The notes: generated by a model from the letters alone, not told the origin. Positions 17,323 to 27,119 are shown, numbered from the stretch's first letter. The stretch is 64,000 nt of DNA from Vibrio splendidus (GCF_001557875.1 NZ_LNRF01000001.1:1302001-1366000), one strand, 5' to 3'. Translations and numbers: made by a program.

Positions 17323-18378
17323 TCAATTAATCGCTTTCACAGAAGGAAGTACTCGGAATCCATCGCGTACTTTCTGGCTTGGGATGTAATGACGGAAAGC
17401 CAAGTTAAACGCGCCAGAGTCATTTTCTGTCTTGATATTATTTACAGCGCCATCACCACAGCCAAAGCTTAGTGTGTAAGTGCCGTCTGCATTTTTATCA
17501 GCCGTGTTTGAGCTTACGTTTGCTACATCATCAAACATGAAGCCTTGCTTGTTGTAGACCGTGACAGACCAAAATGCTTGGTTCTTAGGATCTTCAAAGG
17601 TTACCTGATGACAGGTATCTGTTGGGAAGTTTCCAGAAATTTCATAGATGTTATCTTCTAGCTGTGCTCCACCCCAGCCAACAGCCGCACCAACCGCGTA
17701 TTTCTCTTTGGTAAACATCTCTTTTGACGCATCTTCAGGGCTGGTAAACATACCAAACGTCGCTTGAGCACCATCTCGTTTGAGTATTTTTGGCATTTCC
17801 ATCTTGAGGCTTGTTTCTACCTCTTCAAAGGATTTCTCATCCACTTGCATAGCAGTGAACTCGCCTTCCGCTTTTGCATCAATACTCATTTGATCTTGGA
17901 TTTTATGAACTTCATCTTTGGTGAACGTCGCGTCTGTACGAATGATCACATAAACGTGATCGCCGATATGAGTCGAAAGATCAAACGTACCTGAACCGTA
18001 TTGCATTGGCTGAATGCGGTGATCTTCTGTAATCACTTCCATCGACATGTACTTGCCTTCCGGAATCTCAGGTAACGTAACGGTCGCCCCCTTTGATACG
18101 TTAATTACTGCCATTGAGTAGTAGGTGTCTCGGTTCATTCGAACCACATCCTGTTCATCTGTTGGCGTTAGCTCGCGTTTGTGACGGAATGTATTGACGC
18201 CAACAATCTCTTGGTTCTTCAAATATTGACGTGAAGTTTCATGCACAGCGTAATTATCAACGGTTGTTACGTCGCCATCGGTGTTGAAGAACTCTGTAAG
18301 AGTTGAAACTTCTTCAGCTGCGAAAGAAGAAAGTGAAACTGCGCTTAAACCTAAAACTACTAATGCTAATTTTTTCAT
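17323..18378 (-). CDS. Periplasmic DUF1254/DUF1214-type protein
   Basis: 351-aa secreted protein with a signal peptide (MKKLALVVLGLSAVSLSSFA, cleavage near A20-A21). The N-terminal half has the DUF1254 pattern (NTFRHKRELTPTDEQDVVRMNRDTYYSMAVINVSKG, ~60-97). The C-terminal part has the DUF1214 pattern (FWSVTVYNKQGFMFDD, ~265-285, then FRHYIPSQKVRDGFRVLPSVKAI at the end). Such two-domain proteins are widespread in gammaproteobacteria but have no settled biochemical role. Single-gene unit with its own terminator. Confidence 0.8.
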   Translation of the reverse strand: MKKLALVVLGLSAVSLSSFAAEEVSTLTEFFNTDGDVTTVDNYAVHETSRQYLKNQEIVGVNTFRHKRELTPTDEQDVVRMNRDTYYSMAVINVSKGATVTLPEIPEGKYMSMEVITEDHRIQPMQYGSGTFDLSTHIGDHVYVIIRTDATFTKDEVHKIQDQMSIDAKAEGEFTAMQVDEKSFEEVETSLKMEMPKILKRDGAQATFGMFTSPEDASKEMFTKEKYAVGAAVGWGGAQLEDNIYEISGNFPTDTCHQVTFEDPKNQAFWSVTVYNKQGFMFDDVANVSSNTADKNADGTYTLSFGCGDGAVNNIKTENDSGAFNLAFRHYIPSQKVRDGFRVLPSVKAIN

Positions 18379-18780
18379 TGTTGACCTCTAATAAAATCGA
18401 TAACGCTAAACCAAACATAGTCCATTTGTTTCTGTAGGAGCAATTAGTTCGTTAACCGCTCAACTTGTGAACAATGTTATCAATGCAGCATAAATTCACA
18501 AATGACACTGCCGTATAAGAGATATGCAGCAAAGTAATGTTATATGCCAACCTTTATTCTTGATTAAAATACAAACAATACAGTAGCCTATTTATAGACC
18601 ATGCGGTTAAGCATTTCCAAGGTGAGTAGTTAACAAAGGTATGTCAGTCGCGTATGACGATATTATTTTCGACTACCCTTAGCAAAGGTGATTTAAATAA
18701 TTGCTTTAACTAATAATATTCACTTTTTCTCCGTCGAGTGACCAAATTCTCACTTGATTAGTCAGTCAATAGGTAAGCAA
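18379..18780. other. Divergent promoter region before the moxR operon
   Basis: About 400 bp between divergent genes with no ORF. It must contain the promoters for the DUF1254-type gene (minus) and the moxR/bat operon (plus). It is AT-rich, but I cannot single out one convincing promoter or operator. Confidence 0.4.
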
Positions 18781-19749
18781 ATGAATCCAACTCTAGACTC
18801 AATAAACCAACTCAAGCATCAGATGGAATCTTCAGTAATTGGCCAGCAACATATGGTCGATACATTACTGGTTGCTTTACTTACGAATGGTAATGTTCTG
18901 CTTGAAGGATTACCCGGAACAGCAAAGACTCGTTCTATCAAATCATTGGCTTCTGCCCTACAGGTTGACCTTGGTCGTGTTCAATTCACTCCGGATCTAC
19001 TGCCTTCTGATGTGACAGGCACAGAGGTGTATCAAGACGTCGACGGCAAACCGACTCTTACATTCCAACCTGGCCCAGTTTTCAACAATCTATTACTGGC
19101 CGATGAGATCAACCGTTCTCCAGCAAAGGTGCAAGCTGCGTTGTTGGAAGCGATGGAAGAGCGACAAATCACGGTTGCAGGCAAGACTTACAAACTACCT
19201 GAGCTATTCATGGTTTTGGCGACACAAAATCCGGTTGAACAAGAAGGTACTTATCCTCTTCCCGAAGCGCAAATGGACAGATTTATTATGAAAATAAATC
19301 TCGACTATCCAGATGCGGATGCCGAAGAGCAGATCATTAAGATGGTTCGCAGTGAGGAAAAACCTAGTGTGGAAAAACCTGCCCCCATTGACCCTCAGTG
19401 CATTTTTGATGCTCGAGAACAACTGCGAGACATACATTGTAGCGACGCGGTTCTTAAATACATTGTCGCGATTGTTGTAGCAACAAGACAGCCAGAGTTG
19501 TACCCAGAATCTCCTCTTTCACAATGGATTGGTGTTGGTTCAAGCCCACGTGCAACCATTGCGTTAGACAAATGTTCACGAGCGATGGCATGGCTAAACG
19601 GTAAGGACTTTGTCGACCCTGATGATGTTCGTAAAGTGGTTCATGGGGTTCTGCGTCACCGCCTGATTCTGTCTTACGATGCACTTGCTGAAGGCGTCAG
19701 TTCCGACCGAGTTATCGATGAGATTTTGTCTCAGGTTGCAGTAGCGTAA
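18781..19749 (+). CDS. MoxR-family AAA+ ATPase
   Basis: 322-aa ATPase, first gene of the bat operon. I choose the ATG at 18781 (MNPTLDSIN) with AGGT upstream over the in-frame TTG at 18754. Walker A is GLPGTAKT (43-50) and Walker B LLLADEI (104-110); the MoxR signature NRSPAKVQAALLEAMEE and sensor-like LATQNPVEQEGTYPLPEAQMDRF follow. MoxR proteins act as chaperones that activate von Willebrand-A (VWA) partners through metal-site remodelling, and two such partners lie downstream. Gap to the next gene is 14 bp. Confidence 0.92.
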   Translation: MNPTLDSINQLKHQMESSVIGQQHMVDTLLVALLTNGNVLLEGLPGTAKTRSIKSLASALQVDLGRVQFTPDLLPSDVTGTEVYQDVDGKPTLTFQPGPVFNNLLLADEINRSPAKVQAALLEAMEERQITVAGKTYKLPELFMVLATQNPVEQEGTYPLPEAQMDRFIMKINLDYPDADAEEQIIKMVRSEEKPSVEKPAPIDPQCIFDAREQLRDIHCSDAVLKYIVAIVVATRQPELYPESPLSQWIGVGSSPRATIALDKCSRAMAWLNGKDFVDPDDVRKVVHGVLRHRLILSYDALAEGVSSDRVIDEILSQVAVA

Positions 19750-19763
19750 CGCGAGAGGTCACC

Positions 19764-20696
19764 ATGGAGACGAAACCAACACTTGATCCTGATATCTACA
19801 CGAATCTAAAGGCATTGCGATTGTTGAAATACAAGGCGCATGGCTTTGACTTTCTACCGGCTCAGCCAATCAACAGTGCGTTAACGGGTCGTCATGTATC
19901 TAAGCTACGTGGACGTGGATTGAACTTTGAAGAAATGCGTCACTATCAGATTGGCGACGATATTCGCACCATGGATTGGAAAGTGACGAATAGAACGGGC
20001 AAGCCACACGTCAAAATATTCTCTGAAGAGCGTGAGCGTAACGTTTATGTCATGGTCGATCAGCGCACTAGCATGTTCTTTGGCAGTACAGGTCGAATGA
20101 AATCTGTAGTTGCTGCAGAAATCGCAGCTTTGATTGCTTGGAAAGTCATAGACAGTACCGATCGTGTGGGTGCCATTGTCTATAACGACAACACTGCTCT
20201 GCCTATTTCACCACAACGCAGCGCAAACCACGTACTCAAAATACTCAATGAGATTGCGAGTAAGAATCAGCTGCTCAAAGCGGGAAAGGCTCAAGACACG
20301 CAATCCAACTCGTTCGCTAAATTGTTTCATCAGGCGCAAAGGTTGGTTAAGCATGATGGGCTCGTGATCTTGATTACCGATGGTTACGGCTATAACGAGC
20401 GTAGCGAAGAGCAGATAAAAGCGTTGTGTCAGCACAACGATGTGGTGCTGTGTCATGTTACCGACCCGCTGGAGCATGATTTAGCCATGCTTAATAAAAT
20501 GGTACTTAGCGACGGGCAATTGCAATTATCCGTATCAGGCCAAGAAGCGCAGTTACGCGATGCATTCGCCAAAGACGTGGTTCAAGCCATTGATAATTTC
20601 ACGGCAGTGGCGAAGAAATATCGAATTCCAGTCTTGCCCTTCAACACCGTCGATCCAACCGATGTTCAGCTTAGAAAAGCACTCGGCGCGAGTTAA
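19764..20696 (+). CDS. DUF58-domain VWA-like protein of the bat operon
   Basis: 310-aa cytoplasmic protein with the DUF58 signature GRGLNFEEMRHYQIGDDIRTMDW (50-72) followed by a VWA-like fold: VYVMVDQRTSMFF (~94-106) where the metal-site DxSxS is replaced by DQRTS, then VILITDGYGYNE. DUF58 proteins are the usual second gene of moxR operons. Start ATG has GAGAGG upstream, and the next gene begins 10 bp after the stop. It probably interacts with the MoxR ATPase; mechanism unknown. Confidence 0.88.
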   Translation: METKPTLDPDIYTNLKALRLLKYKAHGFDFLPAQPINSALTGRHVSKLRGRGLNFEEMRHYQIGDDIRTMDWKVTNRTGKPHVKIFSEERERNVYVMVDQRTSMFFGSTGRMKSVVAAEIAALIAWKVIDSTDRVGAIVYNDNTALPISPQRSANHVLKILNEIASKNQLLKAGKAQDTQSNSFAKLFHQAQRLVKHDGLVILITDGYGYNERSEEQIKALCQHNDVVLCHVTDPLEHDLAMLNKMVLSDGQLQLSVSGQEAQLRDAFAKDVVQAIDNFTAVAKKYRIPVLPFNTVDPTDVQLRKALGAS

Positions 20697-20706
20697 ATAA
20701 CTGAGA

Positions 20707-21255
20707 ATGCAGACTATGACGACTAACACTGGGCTTGAGCCTTTACAGCCAGAAAATGTGAATCCTTTAATGGCCTCTTTGTCTGAGCCTTCTTTGCCAG
20801 AAAGTATCTCGTGGCTACCGAATGCACCAGGCTGGTACTGGCTACTCTTGTTGCTGTTTGGCTTCGCTTTATATCGTGTCTATTTGGTTATTCAAAAGTA
20901 TCTAGCAAACACATACCGACGCGCTGCCTTGGTAGAACTCGAGCAACTCTCTTTAGAGGCTCAATCGGGTGACATTTCATCATTTCAAAGGCTACCACAA
21001 CTGCTACGAAGAACCGCATTGTACGCCTTCCCTCGTACAGATATTGCGCCTTTAACCGGTACAGATTGGGAAAAATGGCTAGATGCCCATTGCACCAAGC
21101 GCCAATTTTCATCCGAGTTCTCTACATCAAAACTCTCAGGTGTACTTGCTCAGCTCGCCTACTCTTCAGCGGCGACATTAACGCAAGAAAAACGAAACGC
21201 CATCATGGATAACGTTGCACTTTGGATAAAACATCACGAGGTATCACATGATTGA
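20707..21255 (+). CDS. DUF4381-type membrane protein of the bat operon
   Basis: 182-aa protein with one transmembrane segment (about 44-65, WYWLLLLLFGFALYRVYLVI) after an N-terminal region ending SWLPNAPG. The cytoplasmic C-terminal half contains RLPQLLRRTALYAFPR and LTGTDWEKWLD, typical of the DUF4381 proteins that sit between DUF58 and batA. A second ATG nine bases on (20716) has a better-spaced ribosome site, so the true start may be three codons later. It overlaps batA by 8 bp. Confidence 0.82.
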   Translation: MQTMTTNTGLEPLQPENVNPLMASLSEPSLPESISWLPNAPGWYWLLLLLFGFALYRVYLVIQKYLANTYRRAALVELEQLSLEAQSGDISSFQRLPQLLRRTALYAFPRTDIAPLTGTDWEKWLDAHCTKRQFSSEFSTSKLSGVLAQLAYSSAATLTQEKRNAIMDNVALWIKHHEVSHD

Positions 21256-22285
21256 ATTTGAATACCCGATAGCGTTTGCACTGCTCTGCTTACCCTTTGT
21301 CGTATATTGGTTGTTGCCGGTTTACAAAGAGTCAAAAAGCGCGATTCAAGTGCCCTTTTTTGAGCGCCTTATTGCCGTGTCTTCACAAGAGCCCTCTGAA
21401 ACCGCAGTCAAGATGAGCCGTCGTAAAGTGCAATGGCTATTGGTGATCATCAGCTACCTTGCTTTAGTCATCTCGATTGCCAAACCTATGTGGGTGGGCG
21501 AACCAATCGAACAAAAGAAATCCGCTCGTGAAATTATGGTCGCACTGGATCTGTCAGGCTCGATGTCAGAAGAGGATTTTGCCGATAAACAAGGCAATAA
21601 ACACGACCGTTTAACCATTGCAAAGCAGGTATTACGTGAGTTTGCAGCCCAGCGAGAACATGACCGCTTAGGGTTAATATTATTTGCAGACTCAGCTTAT
21701 GTTCAAGCGCCATTTACTGAAGATATTGAGGTGTGGCAATCATTGCTTGAAAATGTTGAGCTTGGCTATGCCGGATTTCAAACCGCTTTTGGCGATGCTA
21801 TTGGCTTATCAATTGCCGTATTCGAACAAGAGCAGAGCCGCCAACGAGTGATGATTCTGCTAACCGATGGTGATGACACAAGCTCGAAAATGCCTCCAGT
21901 CAAAGCTGCGGAAATCGCCGCCAAATATGGGGTGAAGATTTACACCATTGCAATTGGTGACCCGAGCACCAAAGGCCGCTACAAGATGGATCTTCCCACT
22001 TTAGAGAAGGTATCAGCCGCAACTGGCGGGCAGATGTTTCATGCCATGGACCGAAAACAACTCGCACAAGCTTACGCAACGATAGACGAACTAGAACAGC
22101 AAGAGTTTGAACTGTTATCTCACCGTCCTAAACACAGCTTGCACCACTATGTATTTGGCGTTTGTCTGGTGAGCAACCTACTCGCGGCCTTAATCGTGTT
22201 TGGTGCCAATCTACGCCGTCAAAGACGTCATCAAAAAGAAGTAAAGCATGTTATTCGCCGCAGAGAGGAGCTAACCAATGACTGA
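21248..22285 (+). CDS. batA: BatA-like VWA membrane protein
   Basis: 345-aa protein with two N-terminal transmembrane segments (~7-23 and ~63-79), a VWA domain and a C-terminal span (~298-315). The MIDAS metal site is intact: DLSGS at 101-105, with later LLTDGDD (~210). BatA-type proteins sit in the inner membrane with the VWA domain in the periplasm and are thought to form a complex with BatB and BatD linked to stress tolerance. It overlaps both neighbours by 8 bp. Confidence 0.87.
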   Translation: MIEFEYPIAFALLCLPFVVYWLLPVYKESKSAIQVPFFERLIAVSSQEPSETAVKMSRRKVQWLLVIISYLALVISIAKPMWVGEPIEQKKSAREIMVALDLSGSMSEEDFADKQGNKHDRLTIAKQVLREFAAQREHDRLGLILFADSAYVQAPFTEDIEVWQSLLENVELGYAGFQTAFGDAIGLSIAVFEQEQSRQRVMILLTDGDDTSSKMPPVKAAEIAAKYGVKIYTIAIGDPSTKGRYKMDLPTLEKVSAATGGQMFHAMDRKQLAQAYATIDELEQQEFELLSHRPKHSLHHYVFGVCLVSNLLAALIVFGANLRRQRRHQKEVKHVIRRREELTND

Positions 22286-23258
22286 TTTCAATACATTGTT
22301 TGGTGGCGATATCACCCAGTTTCATTTCATGCGTCCACTGTGGTTGTTAGCATTGGTCCCGTTCGTGTTGTTTTATCGTGCACTCGTTCAACAAGAGGAT
22401 TTAGTCGCACAGTGGAAGCCTGTAATGTCTAAAAACATGGTAGAACATCTGTCTCTCAACCAAAATCGAGCGCGTATGGTTTCTCCGAATCGATTGTTTT
22501 TGGTGTTTGCGGTTATAGCCACGATCATTATGGCGGGTCCAACGTGGCAGCAACAACCCTCACCATTTTTTAAGGACAATTCCGAGCTGGTGATCGCCTT
22601 AGATGTCTCTGATTCAATGAATAAAACCGATATTCAGCCGTCACGATTAGAGCGCGCTAAACAGAAGATCAATCAGCTTGTTGAACTACGTGGAGACGCA
22701 AAAACTGGTTTAGTGATATACGGCGGCAGTGCGCATGTCGCGATGCCTGTCACCAAAGACAAAGAGTTAACGCGATACTTCCTTGATGTATTGGATGGAA
22801 GCTTACTGCCAGATAACGAGAGCAAACCAGCTTCGGTGTTAAAGCCGACGCTCGAGCTAATTGCACAAGCAAAAGCGCCATCAACGGTATTGATACTGAC
22901 AGACAAGACCAATGACGAAGCGATAGAACAATTCTCTAAAGCGTTTGAACAACAGCAACACCAAGTGATCGTTTGGGCGATGGGGGAAAACCCGCAGAGT
23001 GGCGGAAATGGCACGGCAGGTTTAACCGAACCCCAACTCGCTTCACTGTCACAACTGGCGCAAGCGGGGCATGGAAAAATGGTTTCATTCACTCATGACA
23101 CTAGCGACGTAGAAGCGGTTTATCAGGGCATTCAAAACAACCTGTTTGCAGTAAGCGATAACGCCCTACCTTGGTTAGACGCGGGCTATTGGTTGCTGTT
23201 TTTGTTGCTGCCTATCCAATTAATGTGGTTTAGAAAAGGGTGGACGCTACAGTGGTAA
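22278..23258 (+). CDS. batB: BatB-like VWA membrane protein
   Basis: 326-aa paralogue of the previous gene: N-terminal membrane spans (~20-35 and ~72-87), VWA domain with DVSDS MIDAS (109-113) and LILTDK later, and a C-terminal span ending in the short tail RKGWTLQW. Paired VWA proteins in this order define batA-batB. Its start overlaps the batA stop by 8 bp and its end overlaps the next gene by 19 bp. Confidence 0.86.
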   Translation: MTDFNTLFGGDITQFHFMRPLWLLALVPFVLFYRALVQQEDLVAQWKPVMSKNMVEHLSLNQNRARMVSPNRLFLVFAVIATIIMAGPTWQQQPSPFFKDNSELVIALDVSDSMNKTDIQPSRLERAKQKINQLVELRGDAKTGLVIYGGSAHVAMPVTKDKELTRYFLDVLDGSLLPDNESKPASVLKPTLELIAQAKAPSTVLILTDKTNDEAIEQFSKAFEQQQHQVIVWAMGENPQSGGNGTAGLTEPQLASLSQLAQAGHGKMVSFTHDTSDVEAVYQGIQNNLFAVSDNALPWLDAGYWLLFLLLPIQLMWFRKGWTLQW

Positions 23259-23986
23259 ATAATAAACAGGTAGTGAATCAAAAGGTAATCAATCAAAAGA
23301 TTGATAATCTGACGAAGCCAACTACTTCGACTCCGAACAAGTCCAACCGTTTAGCTTGGTTATCCAAACTTAAGCCAATGCACTTGTTGCTTGTGCTTAT
23401 TGCAGGAAATCTGATTTGGGGAATCGCCAATAAGCACTCATTTTTTGATTTTTGGCTATCCAACGATCAACACGCTTATGTCGAGTTCAAGCAAGGCAAC
23501 TACGCGCAAAGTGCCGCTCTGTTCGATGATTCAACATGGAAAGCCTACAGTCGTTATTTGTCTGGTGATTTCCTTGGTGCGATTGAGCAATTAAGTCCAC
23601 AAGCAAGTGAACAAGGTGACGAACCGGCAGCGCTCACTGATTTCGCTAAGTTAATCGTCGCGAACAGCTACGCTCATACAGCTCAATTTGATAAAGCTAC
23701 TGCGCTTTACAACGAACTGTTGAACAACGAAACGTATGCAGAACAAGCAACCAACAACCTTGCAGTTGTGGAAGCTGCAATAGAAAAGATCAAGAGCACA
23801 CCACCGACAAAGCAAGATTCAGAAAAAGTCATTGATGACAGGAAATTGGTCGACGACGAACCAAAAGAAGGGAGTCAGAAGGAGCTCGTGATCTCTGACC
23901 AAGTCTGGCTAAAACAGGTCAGACAGAATCCATCTAAGTTTCTAAGACAAAAATTTCAGCAGGAATACAGCAATGAACAAAACTAA
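23240..23986 (+). CDS. batC: BatC-like tetratricopeptide membrane protein
   Basis: 248-aa protein starting with GTG inside the end of batB, preceded by AAAGGG. A polar Gln/Lys/Asn-rich N-terminus precedes one transmembrane span (~49-66, MHLLLVLIAGNLIWGI). TPR-like helices follow (AYVEFKQGNYAQSAALFDDSTWKAYSRYLSGDFLGAIEQL, ~88-130, and FDKATALYNELLNN). The C-terminus keeps VWLKQVRQNPSKFLRQKFQQEY, a tail often seen in these proteins. It presumably scaffolds the BatA/BatB complex. Confidence 0.8.
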   Translation: MDATVVNNKQVVNQKVINQKIDNLTKPTTSTPNKSNRLAWLSKLKPMHLLLVLIAGNLIWGIANKHSFFDFWLSNDQHAYVEFKQGNYAQSAALFDDSTWKAYSRYLSGDFLGAIEQLSPQASEQGDEPAALTDFAKLIVANSYAHTAQFDKATALYNELLNNETYAEQATNNLAVVEAAIEKIKSTPPTKQDSEKVIDDRKLVDDEPKEGSQKELVISDQVWLKQVRQNPSKFLRQKFQQEYSNEQN

Positions 23987-25349
23987 ATCGACAGCCCGAG
24001 CATTCGCCCTTCTGAAATGTTGGTTTTCGGTCTTATCAGCGATGATGCTTTTAATTTCAATACCAGCAAGTGCTACTAACCTAGACCAGCTTGTCAGTGA
24101 CGGTGAGTTGAAGCTGAAAGTTGAAATTAAAACTCAAGATGTCGCTGTGAAACAACAAGTCGCACTTGACGTTGAAATATTGAGTACCCGCCCCTTTCAA
24201 GAAGAGTTGGCATTACCTTACTTAGATATACCCAACACAGTCGTAAAGAAAGATGAGCAGAAAGTCGCGCGTTCAGCACGCACAATTGAAGGCACCAAGT
24301 GGTTTACCCAAAAAGCACGCTACTACTTGTACCCTATGCAAGCTGGCGAGTTTACTGTTCCTGAATTGAATATTCCCGTTAGTATAAAGCTTGCCTATGA
24401 TAACGTTGCTGAAGGGGCAATTAGATCGCAACCAATAAACTTTTCATCCCAAATGCCCGTGAGCAACATTGATACAGACGCGTTGATTGTAAGCCCTAAT
24501 GCTGAGCTTTCGATATCAACCGATCGCCCGCTAACCGACGAATTCGAAGTTGGCCACGCTGTCACTGCCACGTATACATTGAGCGTGGCAAACTCACATA
24601 TGATGTTGCTACCGGAAATCAACATCCTAGATATTTCGGGCGTAGAGCTGTATCGCAAGCCAGCAGTCAAAGAAAATATATTTAATCGCTTGAATAAGAG
24701 CAATACCGCCACACTCAAACAAAAGGTAACGTTAATTCTGCAAAAACGAGGAAAAGTCACCTTACCAAAACAGACCATGGCATGGTGGAATACGAAGACC
24801 AATCAGTTGGAATCGTTGACTGTAGCGCAGCAAACAATTCAAGTCGGTGACGCAAAGTTATTAGACTCGTTAAGTAACACTTTAGGGTCTATCGATGGGG
24901 CTAAAACCTTATCGAATTGGCTGAGCCAATATTGGCATTACGTTGCCATAGCTGGAGTATTCCTTGCTGCGATTGCTCATCTGCTCGGAAAGCATTTCAT
25001 TGATTTAAAACGTTATTTTGTCGCACGCCAGCAATTAAATACCAAAAAGTTGAATATTCAATTTTGTCGACATGTCGAAGACAAACAGTACAGCAAAGCG
25101 GTGCAAGATATCTATGAGATCACGGGGCGAAAAACCTTTTCGAAAGGCACGCTTCAACTTCCTCTAAATTCTGAATCAAAAGACATTTGGAAGAAGTTAT
25201 TGAAGCTTGGCTACGCAAAAAATACTGAAGGCTCAGTTTCAGCTTCCCTCTCAGTATCACGAGCAGAAGCCAAAACACTATTAAAAGCTATCAATGACTC
25301 GCCCAAAACCCGAAGAACGCCATTTAGGTTTAATTGGAACCTGAACTAA
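23973..25349 (+). CDS. batD: BatD-like protein
   Basis: 458-aa protein with a signal peptide (hydrophobic stretch ~18-33 ending ASA), large beta-rich periplasmic domains and a single transmembrane span (~323-340) followed by a cytoplasmic tail. Segments such as VALDVEILSTRPFQEELALPYLDIPNTVV and LYPMQAGEFTVPELNIPV match the BatD oxygen-tolerance family. It overlaps the previous gene by 14 bp and closes the seven-gene operon; the LysR gene after it points the opposite way. Confidence 0.83.
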   Translation: MNKTKSTARAFALLKCWFSVLSAMMLLISIPASATNLDQLVSDGELKLKVEIKTQDVAVKQQVALDVEILSTRPFQEELALPYLDIPNTVVKKDEQKVARSARTIEGTKWFTQKARYYLYPMQAGEFTVPELNIPVSIKLAYDNVAEGAIRSQPINFSSQMPVSNIDTDALIVSPNAELSISTDRPLTDEFEVGHAVTATYTLSVANSHMMLLPEINILDISGVELYRKPAVKENIFNRLNKSNTATLKQKVTLILQKRGKVTLPKQTMAWWNTKTNQLESLTVAQQTIQVGDAKLLDSLSNTLGSIDGAKTLSNWLSQYWHYVAIAGVFLAAIAHLLGKHFIDLKRYFVARQQLNTKKLNIQFCRHVEDKQYSKAVQDIYEITGRKTFSKGTLQLPLNSESKDIWKKLLKLGYAKNTEGSVSASLSVSRAEAKTLLKAINDSPKTRRTPFRFNWNLN

Positions 25350-25394
25350 GCGGAGAACTTAGCTTAGATTGCGGTGTTAGCAAAGACGTTGGGC

Positions 25395-26345
25395 TCAACT
25401 CTCACAAACAACGTCTTCAATTACTGACACCACTAAGTTCTTAAACCATTGATGCGCCGGGCTGGTAACGGTTCTCTTATGCTCAATCAAAAACAGCTCG
25501 AACATTAACTCAGGAACATTATCTAGAGAGTATATTGGCACTATCTTGTCGCCTATTCCCTCTAGTTCAGTCAATTTGTGAGTTGCAACCAAAATAGTAT
25601 TCGAACTCTGCATCACTTCCACCAGCGTAAGAAGCTGTCCGCTTTTAAAGGCTATATCTCTCTGCATTCCATTCTTAACTAAGTAAGAGTCTACTGGGTG
25701 TTGCAACCCGTAATTCGAGCGGATATCGAGCGTGAGGTCGACAAAGCGAGATTCGAGGCACTGCTCAAGCGTTACATTTTTAGCTTTCGCTAAAGGGTGG
25801 TTTTCAGAAACATAAAATATCGGGTAGATCTGCCCCAGGCTTACGTATGGAAACTCGATTGGATTGCTCGGGGCTTCGATGTGAATCGTAAAATCCACAT
25901 CTCGTGATAACAGCTGGCTGGTTGGCGTTTTCGCAATGGGATATTCGATAAGACTCGCGTTTGGAGCATCGTGCATGAATCGTTCAGCAAGGGGGACAGA
26001 AAGCATCCTACTCATTAATGGTGGTAAAGATACAACAAACGTTTGAACACACTCAGCAGGATCAAACGCTGATTTTGTTACTAGGCTTCGCATAGCCAAT
26101 AGTAACTCTTCTAAAGGCGCTTGCAGTTCCAGCGCTTTTTGTGTGGGCACTAAACCATTGGACTCTCGATAGAACAATGGGTCATCAAACAACTCTCGTA
26201 AGCGACTTAACGTACGACTCATCGCAGGCTGAGACAAATACAAGGTATTAGCGGCTCGCGTTACGTTCCTCTCTTTGATTAAAACACTTAAAGACACCAA
26301 TAAGTTTAGGTCTAACCGAGAAAGCTGCTGTTCGATAGTCATCAT
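25395..26345 (-). CDS. LysR-family transcriptional regulator
   Basis: 316-aa regulator with an N-terminal winged helix (LDLNLLVSLSVLIKERNVTRAANTLYLSQPAMSRTLSRLRELF, ~10-52, the recognition helix AMSRTLSRL) and a periplasmic-binding-type effector domain. Two adjacent ATG codons are possible starts. It is convergent with the bat operon, and the remnants of another LysR gene lie upstream. The target genes cannot be read from the sequence. Confidence 0.88.
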   Translation of the reverse strand: MMTIEQQLSRLDLNLLVSLSVLIKERNVTRAANTLYLSQPAMSRTLSRLRELFDDPLFYRESNGLVPTQKALELQAPLEELLLAMRSLVTKSAFDPAECVQTFVVSLPPLMSRMLSVPLAERFMHDAPNASLIEYPIAKTPTSQLLSRDVDFTIHIEAPSNPIEFPYVSLGQIYPIFYVSENHPLAKAKNVTLEQCLESRFVDLTLDIRSNYGLQHPVDSYLVKNGMQRDIAFKSGQLLTLVEVMQSSNTILVATHKLTELEGIGDKIVPIYSLDNVPELMFELFLIEHKRTVTSPAHQWFKNLVVSVIEDVVCES

Positions 26346-26494
26346 AAGACATGCATCCGAGTAATATCACTCGTTAAATAATTGCATCAATGTGGCTAAC
26401 AAACAAGTAGTGATGATAACTGGCTAAACGTTTCGTTTAATAATGCGAGCTATTCAGTCGATGCGCCCTACTTTACTGTCATTTTTAATACCCG

Positions 26495-26689
26495 TTATTC
26501 CTCAATCTTGAGCAAGGATGTGACCCATTTTTGTAGTGGGTCTTCGTTATATCTCGGGTGCCAAGCAACCACCACATCAAAGCTTTCAGGGGAGTGCTCC
26601 ATTGGGATCGTCACCAAATTGAACCCTTCAATAGCTCTGGATGGTAAGAACGCAATAGAATCTGTGGTGTTTAAATACATGGGCACAAT
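26495..26689 (-). pseudogene. LysR-family remnant (C-terminal fragment)
   Basis: About 64 residues resembling the C-terminal end of a LysR effector domain: VPMYLNTTDSIAFLPSRAIEGF then the terminal FDVVVAWHPRYNEDPLQKWVTSLL. The DNA-binding domain and the first half of the effector domain are absent. The fragment ends within a few bases of an oppositely oriented dehydrogenase remnant, so both were probably truncated in one deletion. Confidence 0.75.
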
Positions 26690-27055
26690 GGATGACCACG
26701 GTAATGAGTAAAATGATGGGACAAGTCAACCTTGTTCGCATCGACCAAAAGTGCATTGCTGATGGCGGTCCATTTACTCTAATTAGCGGTATCTTGAATG
26801 TTAAACCCATTCCTTTTGCGATTGTTGATGCTACCACTAGCGGATCAATTGACACTTTCGTTAAGACTGTTGCTTTTGAAATGCCAAGAAACACGCGTAT
26901 CAATGTCATTAACCGACCATTCTTGCTGAAGGTGGGATGTTTACGGTGAAATGATGCCAGGTTTTGAACCTGTACCAAGCAAACTTATTGGCAAAGCGTT
27001 TGAGCGCTCGGTCAATGACTCTCTTACTGGTGAAGTGATTTTTGTCGATGCCTAA
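26690..27055 (+). pseudogene. Short-chain dehydrogenase/reductase remnant
   Basis: The reading begins mid-protein with SKMMGQVNLVRIDQK and continues through GGPFTLISGILNVKPIPFAIVDATTSGSIDTFVKTVAFEMPRNTRINVINRP, a typical SDR C-terminal half (although the usual active-site YxxxK is not evident). After ~26930 the frame changes; EMMPGFEPVPSKLIGKAFERSVNDSLTGEVIFVDA, ending at TAA 27053-27055, is the normal SDR end in another frame. So the gene has lost its N-terminus and carries a frameshift. Confidence 0.78.
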
Positions 27056-27083
27056 CGTTCTAGACACATAGTATGTGGAACCC

Positions 27084-27119
27084 TAGTGTAAAGGCGTTCC
27101 TATGAATGCCTTTACACTA
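27084..27119. terminator. Strong hairpin after the SDR remnant
   Basis: Fifteen-base arms TAGTGTAAAGGCGTT (27084-27098) and AATGCCTTTACACTA (27105-27119) with one G-U pair and a 6-base loop. There is no long T-run, but placement just after the pseudogene and before a convergent gene suggests a terminator. Confidence 0.55.
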
